Source: CALBJU01 sp965247125 (lineage in GTDB: Bacteria; Bacteroidota; Rhodothermia; Rhodothermales; UBA10348). From it: a DNA stretch of 64,000 nt. Below, piece by piece: positions 7,841-16,619 of the stretch. The position numbers were made by a program, and so were the translations under genes. The stretch is from NCBI GenBank assembly GCA_965247125.1, contig CBDFGO010000002.1, forward strand, positions 62,001 through 126,000, read 5' to 3'. The notes beneath the pieces were generated by a model that was not told the origin of the DNA, did no database searches, and was given only the letters and a program-made list of their open reading frames with translations. Within the stretch, counting starts at the first letter, position 1; each line of letters starts with the position of its first letter.

Positions 7841-8053
7841 ATGACGAAGTTAAATTATGGCCTAAGCGTATTTCTCTTTCTTCTGATCTTCTCCATATTT
7901 CCGACACCGGAGAAAGCAAAAGCTGAAGAACCAAATTGTTTTACGGAAATCTGTCCGGCTAATGATTGCTATGGAGACGAATACATTTGTATTTATGCTC
8001 TCTGCCCCGTGCCTGGAGAGCCGGATGTTGGCTTTTATTGTCTGTATTCGTGA
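7841..8053 (+). CDS. Cassette gene: small secreted Cys-rich protein
   Basis: A 70-residue protein with an N-terminal signal peptide of about 28 residues (MTKLNYGLSVFLFLLIFSIF, then PTPEKAKAEE). The mature peptide of about 42 residues is acidic and has six Cys (NCF, ICP, DCY, YICI, LCP, FYCLYS), so it is probably a disulphide-stabilised exported peptide. I know no family for it. It lies 133 bases after the attC R' box at 7701-7707, on the same strand. The frame is short, so coding status rests on the signal peptide and the cysteine pattern. Confidence 0.5.
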   Translation: MTKLNYGLSVFLFLLIFSIFPTPEKAKAEEPNCFTEICPANDCYGDEYICIYALCPVPGEPDVGFYCLYS

Positions 8054-8577
8054 GCATGCGGAGAGATAAGTAGCTTGCTTTTCCTGTCAGTAACGAAGGT
8101 TGTTGAAATAGTGGGCCTACTAGATCAATAGTCCTCGGTACTGGCTTGGATCGATATTGACTCATGAAGGCAGGGCGGTAGGCATTCTTAACTACTATAG
8201 TGGATTTGGCGATATTTCTCATTCTGCCTCCACGCCGAGGCCTCGTCCTAGTGCACATTCTAATTTGTTAGAGGCACCGAACAAACCTCTACCTCACGAC
8301 GGCAATAACGAATTACCGGATTCTCTTGCCAACACTTTGCGGGATGAGCAATGCTATGTTAAGGACTGCTTCAATTGCCAAATCATGTCCCTTTCGAGCT
8401 AGATTCTCTTGCAATGCCGGTGAGGTCCCTCTCGCGAATTGCAAAACAGAAAAGAATATCCAGTACGCCCATTACTGAGGACAGTTAATTGCTATCTCTA
8501 TCTGCTATTGATTGTTGATAGCCACTGAGTTCGTTTCTTTCATTGCCCCGCAGCTCAGCTTAAAACTTTTCTTTCCA
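8054..8577. other. Intergenic stretch, no gene or attC recognised
   Basis: About 520 bases with several short open frames on both strands, none with a plausible composition. If the propeller gene that follows is a cassette, an attC should lie here, but I cannot find the conserved CCGCAAATCCGCC or GCGCATGTTGCGG blocks. Confidence 0.4.
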
Positions 8578-9186
8578 ATGAACAAGACAACTTTTGGGCT
8601 GTCTGCCGCTATTTTCGTTCTGCTGGTAGTGGTATTAAGGCGACAGATTGATATCGAAGATCCTGCCTCCTTCCGTGTTTCTCCTACTTCAGCTCTAGAG
8701 CCCACGGTCATTGCACCAAATGAACGTCAATGGATTGACTTCCAAGAGGAGCGTATAGAGGATTTCCCAGTTGATACGATGTTGCAACGCCCGTCCGATG
8801 TACAGATTGAATCAGGCTATGTTTACATTTCTGACCCTGGAGTCCAGCAAATCCTTCGTTTTAGAATGGATGGATCGTTCGTGAATTCTATTGGAAATGG
8901 TCGGGGTCAGGGTCCGGGCGAATTTCTTGGCCTAACAGATTTCTTCGTGTTGGACGAAACCATCTGGATCTCAGATCTCAATTCCAGATCTGTTCACAAG
9001 TTTAGCGTCGGTGGGGAGCTTCTTGAAGGACTATCCGTCGAAGGCGGGCCCTATAGATTGGCCTATCACTACGACACTCTTGTCGTATACGCTATGGGCA
9101 CAAGTAAACCCTTCACACATCCCTATCGACCTGAAATCGATTCGACGTCATTTGATCAACGTCAAGGGTTATTACCGGCTGGCGAC
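8578..9186 (+). pseudogene. N-terminal part of a 6-bladed beta-propeller protein
   Basis: About 203 residues from MNKTTFGLSAAIFVLLVVVL, an N-terminal membrane anchor or signal. Then come FQEERIEDFPVDTMLQRPSD and propeller-blade sequences such as GYVYISDPGVQQILRFRMDG, FVNSIGNGRGQGPGEF and IWISDLNSRSVHKFSVGG. The GxGxGPGEF turn and the SD....I..F...G pattern are typical of the six-bladed (NHL-like) propeller proteins common in Bacteroidota and relatives, usually near 380 residues. The reading frame is cut by the IS3-type element at 9187 and no continuation was found after 12788. The start was moved inward from the longest frame to the Met before the hydrophobic segment. Confidence 0.7.
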
Positions 9187-9236
9187 TGAACCGCCCCGGG
9201 TTTGCCGGAGACTCCAAAGTTTGAGAACTTGGAGTT

Positions 9237-9557
9237 ATGAAAAAAGGAAAGAGATACGCACCTGAAGTCAGGGAGCGAGCAGTACGCATGGTGTTGGAGC
9301 ACGAACGCGAGTATTCATCACAATGGGCAGCCATCGAATCGATTGCTGAGAAGATCGGTTGTACGAAGGAGACGCTTCGCCGCTGGGTTCGACAGAGCGA
9401 ACACGATACGGGTCGCAGGCCTGGGCTGACGACGGTGGAGAAGGATCGCATCAAAGTGCTTGAACGTGAGGTCAAGGAGCTTCGTCAGACGAATGAGATC
9501 CTACGCAAGGCATCGGCGTATTTTGCACAGGCGGAGCTCGGCCGCCGACCCAAATAA
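9237..9557 (+). CDS. IS3-family transposase OrfA (second type)
   Basis: A 106-residue DNA-binding half of a different IS3-group element. It has an HTH (ERAVRMVLEHEREYSSQWAA, then IAEKIGCTKETLRRWVRQ) and a coiled helix (VLEREVKELRQTNEILRKAS) ending AYFAQAELGRRPK. This ending is typical of the OrfA of the large IS3 group related to IS1133. Its TAA stop overlaps the orfB ATG by one base (TAATG). Confidence 0.93.
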   Translation: MKKGKRYAPEVRERAVRMVLEHEREYSSQWAAIESIAEKIGCTKETLRRWVRQSEHDTGRRPGLTTVEKDRIKVLEREVKELRQTNEILRKASAYFAQAELGRRPK

Positions 9558-12500
9558 TGGTGACTTTCATCGACGATCATCGCAGTGTTTACGGAGTCGA
9601 GCCGATCTGCAGAGTATTGCCGATTGCTCCGTCGACCTACTATGCCTGCAAAATCCTGCAGGTTGATCCTGAACGCCGATCTGCCCGGGCAAAGAATGAT
9701 GAGTACCTGAGCGTAGAAATCCGTCGAGTCTGGGAAGAAAACTTCCAGGTCTACGGGGTTCGCAAGGTGTGGCGTCAACTGGGCCGCGAAGGCCTCGAGG
9801 TGGCACGCTGCACCGTGGAGCGTCTCATGCGCGATATGGGCCTTCACGGCGTCGTACGGGGCAAAAAGCATAGAACAACGATTCCTGATGAGCAGGCTGC
9901 TCGTCCGCTGGATCTGGTCGAGCGAGACTTTAAGGCAGGTGAGCCAAACCGGCTGTGGGTCTCGGATCTGACCTATGGTGTGCCCAAGCTTTGTCAACCA
10001 TCCGGGTACGGCTGACAAAGCACAGCATGTCTGGAATGTACTCTGATTCCGGGATTGGAGTGACCGCTCCCCGTTGCGGGGGAGCGAGAGCCTAAGCGGC
10101 GGTGAGTTGCCGAGCACTGGCAACGTGACGCAGCCCGTGGAAAATGGGGCTTGAGGCGAAACCGTTACGCCAAGATGAGTCTCTAGGCTGACTATGGGAA
10201 GGTTGAGGAACACGAACCGATTAACCCGCATCTGTGGGCTGAAATGTCGCCCTCACCTACACGGTTTAATAGGTGGGAAACGGATAGAGCAGGTAATCAA
10301 AATGTGCCATGCTCTCGAATCCGAACTGTACATGTAGGTCGGTTCCGGAGGGCCCTACAGAAGTGCGTAACTAAACTGCGGGGATCTGTTTCGACTTGTG
10401 AAAAGCAAGGTTAAAGACTGCGATCGGCAGCCTAACCCATAGAAAGAGTCCAGCATGTGAACTGGGGAAGGCTTTTCTGGATGCCAAGGGAGTGCGCTCC
10501 CCGATGCCAGAGAGGTTGGCGGAGTTCCTGTAGTAGTCTGAGGCGGGGAAAGCCTGCCACATGTGCCGAGAAATCTGCACACGGCGAAGGGGAACAGTTT
10601 AGGATGTTTGTCTGAACGACTAACTGACCTTAGAGAGGTGAAGACCTTTGATAATCAGCGAAATGCAGGGCAAACTGGCAACATGGTCAACGGCGGACGA
10701 AAGCCGCCGCTTTGACCGACTCTTGAGAATAATTGCTAACAGATCTTGGCTTCGTGAAGCCGCCCGTATCACACTGTCTTCGAAAGGAGCCAGAACGGCG
10801 GGAGTAGATGGAATAACGGGAGTGATGATGATGGCTGGGCTGGATGCTCAGCTGATGTCACTGCGCGAAGAGTTGCTGGCTGGAACGTACGAGCCACAAC
10901 CAGCGCGGCGCATCTATATTCCAAAAGCAAACGGCAAACTGAGGCCTCTAGGTATACCAACGCTTCGAGACCGGATTCTGCAACGCGCTATGCTTATGGT
11001 GATGGATCCCATCTGGGAGAGCGATTTTCATCGACTATCCTACGGATTCCGCATCGGGCGTAGCGTTCATCATGCCATTAGAACCGTGAAGTTTCAAGTG
11101 CAAGACGGCTCTGTCGCCAAAGGACGCTGGGTGATAGAGGGCGATCTTGCCAGTTACTTCGACACGGTTCACCATAAGGTGTTGATGAAAAGTGTGCGCA
11201 AGCGCATCTGTGACAAGCGTTTCCTGACAGTTCTCTGGCAAATCATGAAGGCAGGCCATATTGATAAGGGCCTGTTCTGCGCCGCGAGCGAAGGCGTCCC
11301 CCAAGGGGGCGTTCTCTCTCCATTACTATCAAATATCGTACTCAACGAATTTGATCAGTGGATGGACAAAGAGTACCTGAACTCAAAAGCACGAGGTGAT
11401 CGCTGGAGCTTCAATGACACAATCAAACGAAAACGTCCGATAGCCATTCGAGAAGACCGGCGCTGGAAGGCTGCGGTCTCCTACTGCCGGTTTGCGGATG
11501 ATTTTGTCGTGATTGTAAAAGGAAACAAGTCACAGGCAGAAGCGATCCGCGAACGGTGCCGATGCTTCTTGGAAGGCACGCTGAAGTTGAAGCTCAATAT
11601 GGAGAAAACCCGTATTACGCATATCAACGAGGGCATTGTCTTTCTTGGACATCGAATCATTCGCAAACGAGGTCCGCGTGGTACGATGCGTCCCGTGACC
11701 ACGATACCGAGGGAGAAGTTCAGAAACTTCTCGTGCGAACTTGTCAAAGAACTGAGCGGCAATTACAGCGTGAATACAATTGACATGATAGAGCGTCTGA
11801 ACCGCAAAATAGCGGGATGGACGGCCTTTTATCAATACACGGACTATACGGCGCGGTATTACATGAGAATAGATTCCGTCCTGTTCTGGAAACTGGGTCA
11901 CTGGCTTGCCCGCAAATACAAGACGTCAATCAAGTCGCTTATGCGACAGTGGTTCAGGCGTCCTGTAGAGGGCCAGGCCAAAACGTGGCTTCTGTTTGGT
12001 CATAACGGACGAGATCGACACCGTGGAATATCGCTCAGACGTATGGTTGGTAGTCGCAAATGTCAGTTCAGATGGCGCAATCCAGCTGGGAATCCCTACA
12101 TCGTTGGGAATCTTGGCGAGAGCGTTGTCACCTCGCGATATAGAGACGTTGCCATGGCCATGGGTCATGCCTGAATGGAGAGCCGTATGCGCTGAGAGGT
12201 GCACGTACGGTTCGGAGAGGAGAGACAGGGAAATAGTTCGACTACGCCCTGTCTCTTACTCTACTAGCCACCTGGAGAGGATTCGTTTACATCGCCTTCG
12301 TCATCGATGTCTTCAGTCGCCGGATTTTAGGCTGGCGCGTATCAAACTCGCTCAGAAGCGATCTGGCGCTCGATGCCCTGGAGCAGGCCCTTTGGGAGCG
12401 GGATCAAGAGCAGCACGAGCAGTTGGTTCACCACAGCGATCGGGGCGTGCAGTATCTCTCGATCCGCTACACAGAGCGACTGGCAGAAGCTGGCATAGAG

Positions 12501-12758
12501 CCCTCGGTGGGAAGCCGAGGGGACTCCTATGACAACGCACTGGCCGAGACGATCATCGGTCTCTACAAGACAGAACTGATCAACAAAAAGGGGCCGTGGA
12601 AAAGCCTTGAACAGGTCGAACTGGCGACGCTCGCATGGGTGTGGTGGTTCAATCAAAAACGGCTTCTCGAACCCATCGGTTATATTCCACCGGCGGAGTT
12701 TGAAGAAGCCTTTCACAGACGCAAACAGAGTCACGCTCTCGATGCGTCACTCACATAA
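9557..12758 (+). CDS. IS3-family transposase OrfB split by a group II intron
   Basis: Exon 1 is 9557-9977 and exon 2 is 12265-12758; joined they give 915 bases, a 304-residue transposase of normal length. Exon 1 carries the HTH_21-like region (YGVRKVWRQLGREGLEVARC, then TVERLMRDMGLHGV) and ends in NRLWVSDLTY plus one base. Exon 2 resumes VATWRGFVYIAFVIDVFSRR and carries LVHHSDRGVQYLSIRYTERL, GDSYDNALAETIIGLYKTEL and the C-terminal LLEPIGYIPPAEFE. The DDE residues sit in SDLTY (exon 1), HSDRG and ALAETI (exon 2). Removing the intron restores the frame exactly (tat g / ta gcc = Y V A). Unspliced, the product stops early. Confidence 0.88.
9978..12264 (+). ncRNA. Group II intron, complete
   Basis: The 5' end GTGTGCCCAAG fits the GUGYG consensus. 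Domain V is the 34-base hairpin at 12180-12213, starting GAGCCG and ending CGGTTC with the standard AGC-like base and GAGA-type tip. Domain VI follows as AGAGACAGGG paired with CCCTGTCTCT (around 12222-12256) with an unpaired A shortly before the 3' end CTAC, an AY ending. The intron encodes its own reverse transcriptase in domain IV. The boundaries are fixed to the base by the reading frame of the interrupted transposase. Confidence 0.9.
10648..12174 (+). CDS. ltrA: Group II intron reverse transcriptase/maturase
   Basis: A 508-residue intron-encoded protein that binds the intron RNA, helps it splice and copies it into DNA at target sites. RT landmarks are GVDGITGVMMM near the N-terminus, SYGFRIGRSVHHAI, DLASYFDTVHH, QGGVLSPLLSNIVLNEFD and the active site FADD (in CRFADDFVVIV). 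The maturase domain X follows (KIAGWTAFYQYTDYTARYY). I see no HNH endonuclease Cys pairs at the C-terminus, so it appears to lack the En domain. The TTG start is chosen because GAGAGGTG lies 8 bases upstream; an ATG five codons in is the alternative. Confidence 0.93.
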   Translation: MIISEMQGKLATWSTADESRRFDRLLRIIANRSWLREAARITLSSKGARTAGVDGITGVMMMAGLDAQLMSLREELLAGTYEPQPARRIYIPKANGKLRPLGIPTLRDRILQRAMLMVMDPIWESDFHRLSYGFRIGRSVHHAIRTVKFQVQDGSVAKGRWVIEGDLASYFDTVHHKVLMKSVRKRICDKRFLTVLWQIMKAGHIDKGLFCAASEGVPQGGVLSPLLSNIVLNEFDQWMDKEYLNSKARGDRWSFNDTIKRKRPIAIREDRRWKAAVSYCRFADDFVVIVKGNKSQAEAIRERCRCFLEGTLKLKLNMEKTRITHINEGIVFLGHRIIRKRGPRGTMRPVTTIPREKFRNFSCELVKELSGNYSVNTIDMIERLNRKIAGWTAFYQYTDYTARYYMRIDSVLFWKLGHWLARKYKTSIKSLMRQWFRRPVEGQAKTWLLFGHNGRDRHRGISLRRMVGSRKCQFRWRNPAGNPYIVGNLGESVVTSRYRDVAMAMGHA

Positions 12759-12788
12759 ATAAGTCTCCGATATTCCCGGGGCGGTTCA

Positions 12789-13127
12789 GTCGTTGTGATC
12801 CGTTAATGAATGTCGTCAATCACAATCCCGCAACGATTAACAATATTGATGTAATCATAGCTGTATTGTATCTAGAAAACAGTCGGTTTCCCGCCTCTCG
12901 TTATGTTGAGGTTTCTGGGGAAGGCTGTAGCTGCATTAGGTCCTGTTTGTCAGTGAACCTGTCCGTTATATCAGCCCCCCGCCTGACCCAAGCAGAAGGC
13001 TGAGGAGTTTACGAGGCCCGGATCATTTCGCGTGATACTGTGAGCCTGCATATACAATGTCCGCCGCCTGGGTCGGGATGGGAAACCGGAATCATTATCC
13101 GTTTCACGTTACAAACCGGAGTGACTC
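12789..13127. other. Intergenic stretch between two mobile elements
   Basis: About 340 bases without a gene. It contains CCGTTATAT (12963-12971), the exact inverse of the ATATAACGG at 14146-14154 on the far side of the IS110-type transposase, so the left end of that element may lie near 12970. Confidence 0.45.
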
Positions 13128-14132
13128 ATGTGCACTAATGTCTTTGTTGGCTGCGATATAAGCAAGGCGACGATCGATGTATGTATCCACCAAGAAAATC
13201 GTTCTGCTCGCCAGAAACAGTTTTTAAATACCGCAGCAGGTCATGGCCAGCTCATCAAGTGGATTATGGAGCCTGGAGCGTTCGTGCGTGTGGTGATCGA
13301 GGCAACGGGCAATTACAGTCTCGACCTCGCGCTGACCCTTGATTCGTGTTCCGCTGTTGAACTGATGGTAGCCAATCCATCTGCCACGCGTCAGTTTGCA
13401 CGAGCACAAATGCGCCGATCAAAGACAGACCGCGTCGATGCCGATATGCTGGCCGATTTTGCAAGCCGCATGGTATTTGTGCTCTGGACACCTCCGAAAG
13501 ACGAGATTCTAGAGCTCAGAGGCATGTCGCGCCGCATGCATGCCCTCACCACAGAGAGAACCCGCGAGCAAGCACGGTTGCACCAAGCCTGTGCAACTGT
13601 GACCACATCAGCCATCGTAATCAATGACATCGAGGTGAACATTCGACATCTGGAACGCAGACTCGCCGCCATGCTAGAACAGGCAATTCGTTTAATTGAA
13701 GAGCACGACCAGATGAATTCCGCATTTCTGCTACTCACCAGCATTCGAGGAATTGCACAGAAAAGCGCTGTCATGATTCTGCCAGAAATCTTGATTCTGC
13801 CCGATGGCATGTCCGTACGTCAGTGGGTAGCACATGCAGGACTTGATCCTCGCAAATACACTTCTGGCGACTCGGTCGCAAAGCGTGAGCGTATTTCAAA
13901 GATGGGAAACGTCAAGCTCAGGCGAGCACTCTACATGCCCGCACTCGTAGCCATCAAATGGGAGCCCAACATCATGGCCTTCTACGAACACCTGATCGCC
14001 CAGGGCAAAAAACCACTTGTGGCCATCGTTGCAGTCATGAGAAAACTGCTGCACTCCATTTTGGGGATGCTCAAGAACGAAACTCCTTTTAAAGGAGAGA
14101 AATTCTACCAGATACCCGCTGTGAAGGCTTGA
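13128..14132 (+). CDS. IS110-family transposase (second type)
   Basis: A 334-residue DEDD transposase unrelated in detail to the 341-residue one. The N-terminal domain has VGCDISKATIDVCIH, VVIEATGNYSLDLA and RSKTDRVDADMLADFASR; the Transposase_20 domain has LTSIRGIAQKSAVMILPEIL, HAGLDPRKYTSGDS and MGNVKLRRALYMPALVA. Full-length for the family. The gene ends 14 bases before an attC site, so this element too appears to have used an attC as its target. A CGGAGTGACTC stretch just upstream of the ATG can serve as ribosome site. Confidence 0.93.
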   Translation: MCTNVFVGCDISKATIDVCIHQENRSARQKQFLNTAAGHGQLIKWIMEPGAFVRVVIEATGNYSLDLALTLDSCSAVELMVANPSATRQFARAQMRRSKTDRVDADMLADFASRMVFVLWTPPKDEILELRGMSRRMHALTTERTREQARLHQACATVTTSAIVINDIEVNIRHLERRLAAMLEQAIRLIEEHDQMNSAFLLLTSIRGIAQKSAVMILPEILILPDGMSVRQWVAHAGLDPRKYTSGDSVAKRERISKMGNVKLRRALYMPALVAIKWEPNIMAFYEHLIAQGKKPLVAIVAVMRKLLHSILGMLKNETPFKGEKFYQIPAVKA

Positions 14133-14145
14133 TTTTCAAGAGAGT

Positions 14146-14253
14146 ATATAACGGCTGGCGGATTTGCGGCGAGCATTCGCTCCCCTTCCAGAAAGTAATC
14201 GTTTCCAACCGGCTCAACCAGTCGTGCGAGCCCGCAACATGCGCTTGTTATAC
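14146..14253 (-). other. attC site (minus orientation), complete
   Basis: Read on the minus strand it opens GTATAACAAGCGCATGTTGC and closes CCGCAAATCCGCCAGCCGTT then ATAT. The R boxes GTATAAC and GTTATAT are near-perfect inverses, with L boxes around TTGCGG and AATCCGC. The length is 108 bp, equal to the next site. It follows the 3' end of the minus-strand gene 14260-14943 by 6 bases. An IS110-type element ends at its R' side. Confidence 0.8.
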
Positions 14254-14259
14254 GCACTT

Positions 14260-14943
14260 CTACATCAATAAGTCTGAATTTCTCAATAGAAACCTGAACA
14301 AATTACTGGCCACGGTGAACACATCTCGGGCGGATACTGCGTCGAAAGGTAAAGAGGTGACGATACCAAGTACTGTCGAAAGGAGTAGCATTACCCAGTC
14401 CTTTCTCCCGAGCCGATCCGTTGCACCAATCAGGTATTCAATCCTTGAATTCAGTTGTTGAATTCCTGCTTCATCCAGTTGATGGGTTTCCTGGATATAA
14501 CGTCCCAATTCCCCAACTTTGTTAACAACCTCTAATCGTTCATCCTCTGAAAATGGGGTGTTCTCAAGATCCTCTGATGAAAAACTCCTATCAAGCAGTG
14601 TTCTGTCTTCTAAGGCGGACCATAAATCCGGGGAATCCACCTCTCTTCGAACGTATCCGAGCCAATTAGAAACGTTTAGCAGCTGCGACCTCCAGCTTCC
14701 GGGAGAATCTTTGGCTGTGGGGGAATCAGATGCAGGGGAATATTCACACATATGACCGTCGCGCTCAACATGATCGAATGTGAAGTAGGATTTTGAACTC
14801 TTGTGTACCAAAACTGCAGAGGTATTTCCGGAATAGTTGCTTTGATACTCCTCCCATTCGAACTCGACCGGGTCAAATTCAGCATTCTGAATCCTCTCGA
14901 GTACATCATTTGCTTGAGATTTTAGTAGGGGTCCTTTTGACAT
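14260..14943 (-). CDS. Cassette gene: hypothetical protein with C-terminal membrane segment
   Basis: A 227-residue protein of unknown function that fills one cassette between two complete attC sites. The N-terminal 180 residues are soluble and acidic, with KSQANDVLERIQNAEFDPVE, SYFTFDHVERDGHMCEYSPA and a predicted helical stretch EDERLEVVNKVGELGRYIQE. Near the C-terminus is a hydrophobic segment (KDWVMLLLSTVLGIVTSLPF) and then an amphipathic end (VASNLFRFLLRNSDLLM), so it is probably tail-anchored. The helical middle before a C-terminal anchor could mediate contacts, but nothing points to an enzyme. Confidence 0.7.
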   Translation of the reverse strand: MSKGPLLKSQANDVLERIQNAEFDPVEFEWEEYQSNYSGNTSAVLVHKSSKSYFTFDHVERDGHMCEYSPASDSPTAKDSPGSWRSQLLNVSNWLGYVRREVDSPDLWSALEDRTLLDRSFSSEDLENTPFSEDERLEVVNKVGELGRYIQETHQLDEAGIQQLNSRIEYLIGATDRLGRKDWVMLLLSTVLGIVTSLPFDAVSARDVFTVASNLFRFLLRNSDLLM

Positions 14944-14957
14944 ATTAGATTAAGTGC

Positions 14958-15065
14958 GTATAACGGCTGGCGGATTTGCGGCGAGCATGCGCTCCCCTTC
15001 CGGAAAGTAATCGTTTCAAACCGGCTCAGCCGGTCGTGCGAGTCCGCAACATGCGCTTGTTATAC
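14958..15065 (-). other. attC site (minus orientation), complete
   Basis: The R boxes GTATAAC (15065-15059, minus strand) and GTTATAC (14964-14958) are perfect inverses. The inner blocks are AAGCGCATGTTGCGGACTCG and CCGCAAATCCGCCAGCC. The centre holds the palindromes ACCGGCTGAGCCGGT and GAGCGCATGCTC. It lies between two minus-strand genes, 42 bases after one stop and 15 bases before the next start. This is the clearest attC in the window. Confidence 0.85.
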
Positions 15066-15106
15066 CGACTTTGGCCTCTTTGTCTCAGATCTCCTTATAG
15101 ATTCAC

Positions 15107-16057
15107 TCAACTAGAACCGCTTGGAGGTGGAGGAAGCTTGCTTCGCATTTCATTGCGTCGATTCATTTCCTTAATACGATGTTTCATCGCCTCGTGACTC
15201 AATTGCCCTTCGAACAGTGTATCCCACACCCAAAACGAATCTCTAGTCCTGACATTATTACAAGTAAGCCGAAGCTCTTCCATATCCTTTCCATCAACTC
15301 CCAAACGACGCCCCAACTCCTCAAACATCTGCTCGATTTGTGTATGGTGGTCTATGATGGAATAAGCATCTTTCCAAACTTTTACACCTTCCTCCTCGTG
15401 AGCCAAACACAACCGCTTGTAAAGATCTCCCACGGATTCCGGGGGATATGGATAACCTCTCCTTAAATTCTCCACGACGTATTTGAATAGCGGAAGAAAC
15501 TTGTCTCGGTTTTCTCCTTCCTTCAAGTTGAAGGAAAATATTGTCCCCCTATTCCCATCTGAATCGATTACATCAATACTCACGCCACTGGAATGCTGCC
15601 CCTGCCATGGCCCACCTTTAAAAATAACTCCGTCATAAGTATCCACTTCATTTGGTCGCGTGATCGTAGTAAACACCATCAGTCTCATCTTCCTCACTTT
15701 TTCTCTCACTCCTCGATACACTTCTGATCTCGCTGGATTGGCATCAAGTGACGAGATTACCTCCTTGATCGACTCAACCTTGCGTTGAGATTCAGAAAAG
15801 GCCACCTCAGGAACTGATTCGATTTGTTCAGCCTGTTCAATTATTGCCGGAAGGTCAGGCGATATTTTCTCTGCAAGGCGCTGTCTATACTGCTTGTTTT
15901 TAGCCTTTAAACGCGCTGGTATCCTTTTAAACCAACTTACAGTTTTAACAAAAACTGAAACTATATATGACCGCAATGGAGGTATCGCGATCAGCGCAAT
16001 TATCGGAGCTGATATTCCTGCACCCCAAAGAGTCCACTGTGCCCAGTCAGGAAGCAT
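15107..16057 (-). CDS. Cassette gene: membrane-anchored hypothetical protein
   Basis: A 316-residue protein that I do not recognise. Residues 5-38 contain one or two hydrophobic stretches (WTLWGAGISAPIIALIAIPP, then SYIVSVFVKTVSWF), giving an N-terminal anchor. A basic linker and a helical region rich in Glu follow (EKISPDLPAIIEQAEQIESV). The remainder is a soluble domain with FTTITRPNEVDTYDGVIFKG, LPLFKYVVENLRRGYPYPPE and LCLAHEEEGVKVWKDAYSII. The tail is charged and ends PPPPSGSS. It occupies a cassette between the attC sites at 14958-15065 and 16159-16265. Confidence 0.7.
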   Translation of the reverse strand: MLPDWAQWTLWGAGISAPIIALIAIPPLRSYIVSVFVKTVSWFKRIPARLKAKNKQYRQRLAEKISPDLPAIIEQAEQIESVPEVAFSESQRKVESIKEVISSLDANPARSEVYRGVREKVRKMRLMVFTTITRPNEVDTYDGVIFKGGPWQGQHSSGVSIDVIDSDGNRGTIFSFNLKEGENRDKFLPLFKYVVENLRRGYPYPPESVGDLYKRLCLAHEEEGVKVWKDAYSIIDHHTQIEQMFEELGRRLGVDGKDMEELRLTCNNVRTRDSFWVWDTLFEGQLSHEAMKHRIKEMNRRNEMRSKLPPPPSGSS

Positions 16058-16158
16058 TCGACCTCAGTCTGATTGTAGTTTGAACAATAATTCCAATGTA
16101 CTTCGTTCAACTCACATATTGGAAGGGCCACGGACGCCCGGATATCAATTCAAAGTCG

Positions 16159-16265
16159 GTATAACGGCTGGCGGATTTGCCGCGAGCATTTACCCACGTC
16201 CCAGAAAGTAACGGTTCCAGACCGGCTTGGTTAGTCGTGCGAGTCCGCAACATGCGCTTGATATT
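16159..16265 (-). other. attC site (minus orientation), R'' side altered by an IS110-family fragment
   Basis: The R' box GTTATAC is intact (16159-16165), and the blocks CGCAAATCCGCCAGCC, AGAAAGTAACGG and GTGCGAGTCCGCAACATGCG are clear. At the other end the sequence CGCTTG is followed by ATATTTCC in place of TTATAC, because the IS110-family fragment starts there. Confidence 0.72.
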
Positions 16266-16619
16266 TCCAAGAAGGCCCCTGCCTCCGACATTAGGAGTGC
16301 ATAGATCTAACTCAAAAACAGAGGCACCTCATGGAAACAGTCTATTTCACGGGTATCGATCAGCATAAGCGAACAAGCTTTCTGACCACACTCGATTCAG
16401 ACGGAGATATCGTACGCTCCGTAAAACTCAAAAACAATCCGGATTCGATTCGGGCCTACTTCCGAACCCTTCCAGGAGAGCACCACGCAACCGTTGAAAC
16501 GACAACGGGCTGGTACTGGATGAACGATCTGCTCGAACGAGAAGGAGTTGATCTCAGCCTGGCCCACGCCAAGTTTGTCAAGGCGATATCCTACGCGAAG
16601 GTCAAAACCGACAAGGTCG
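16264..16619 (+). mobile_element. 5' fragment of the IS110-family element (copy B)
   Basis: The first 96 transposase codons (from ATG 16331, METVYFTGIDQHKRTSFLTT) and the leader are nearly the same as copy A. Homology stops at GACAAGGTCG (16619), after which the DNA is that of a minus-strand lipoprotein gene. The 5' end abuts the attC at the same base as copy A. The transposase is dead; the fragment marks a deletion. Confidence 0.85.

Larger units (their letters stand above)
9187..12788 (+). mobile_element. Second IS3-type element, carrying a group II intron
   Basis: The ends are TGAACCGCCCCGGG and its inverse CCCGGGGCGGTTCA (12775-12788). It contains orfA, orfB and, inside orfB, a 2287-bp group II intron; without the intron the element would be 1315 bp. 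The flanking bases are gac on the left and gtc on the right, so there is no direct duplication. It interrupts the beta-propeller gene. Confidence 0.9.

Noticed and set aside
5083..16265. CRISPR array reading of the repeats
   Set aside because: Repeats are about 108 bp, kilobases apart, with genes between them and no cas genes.
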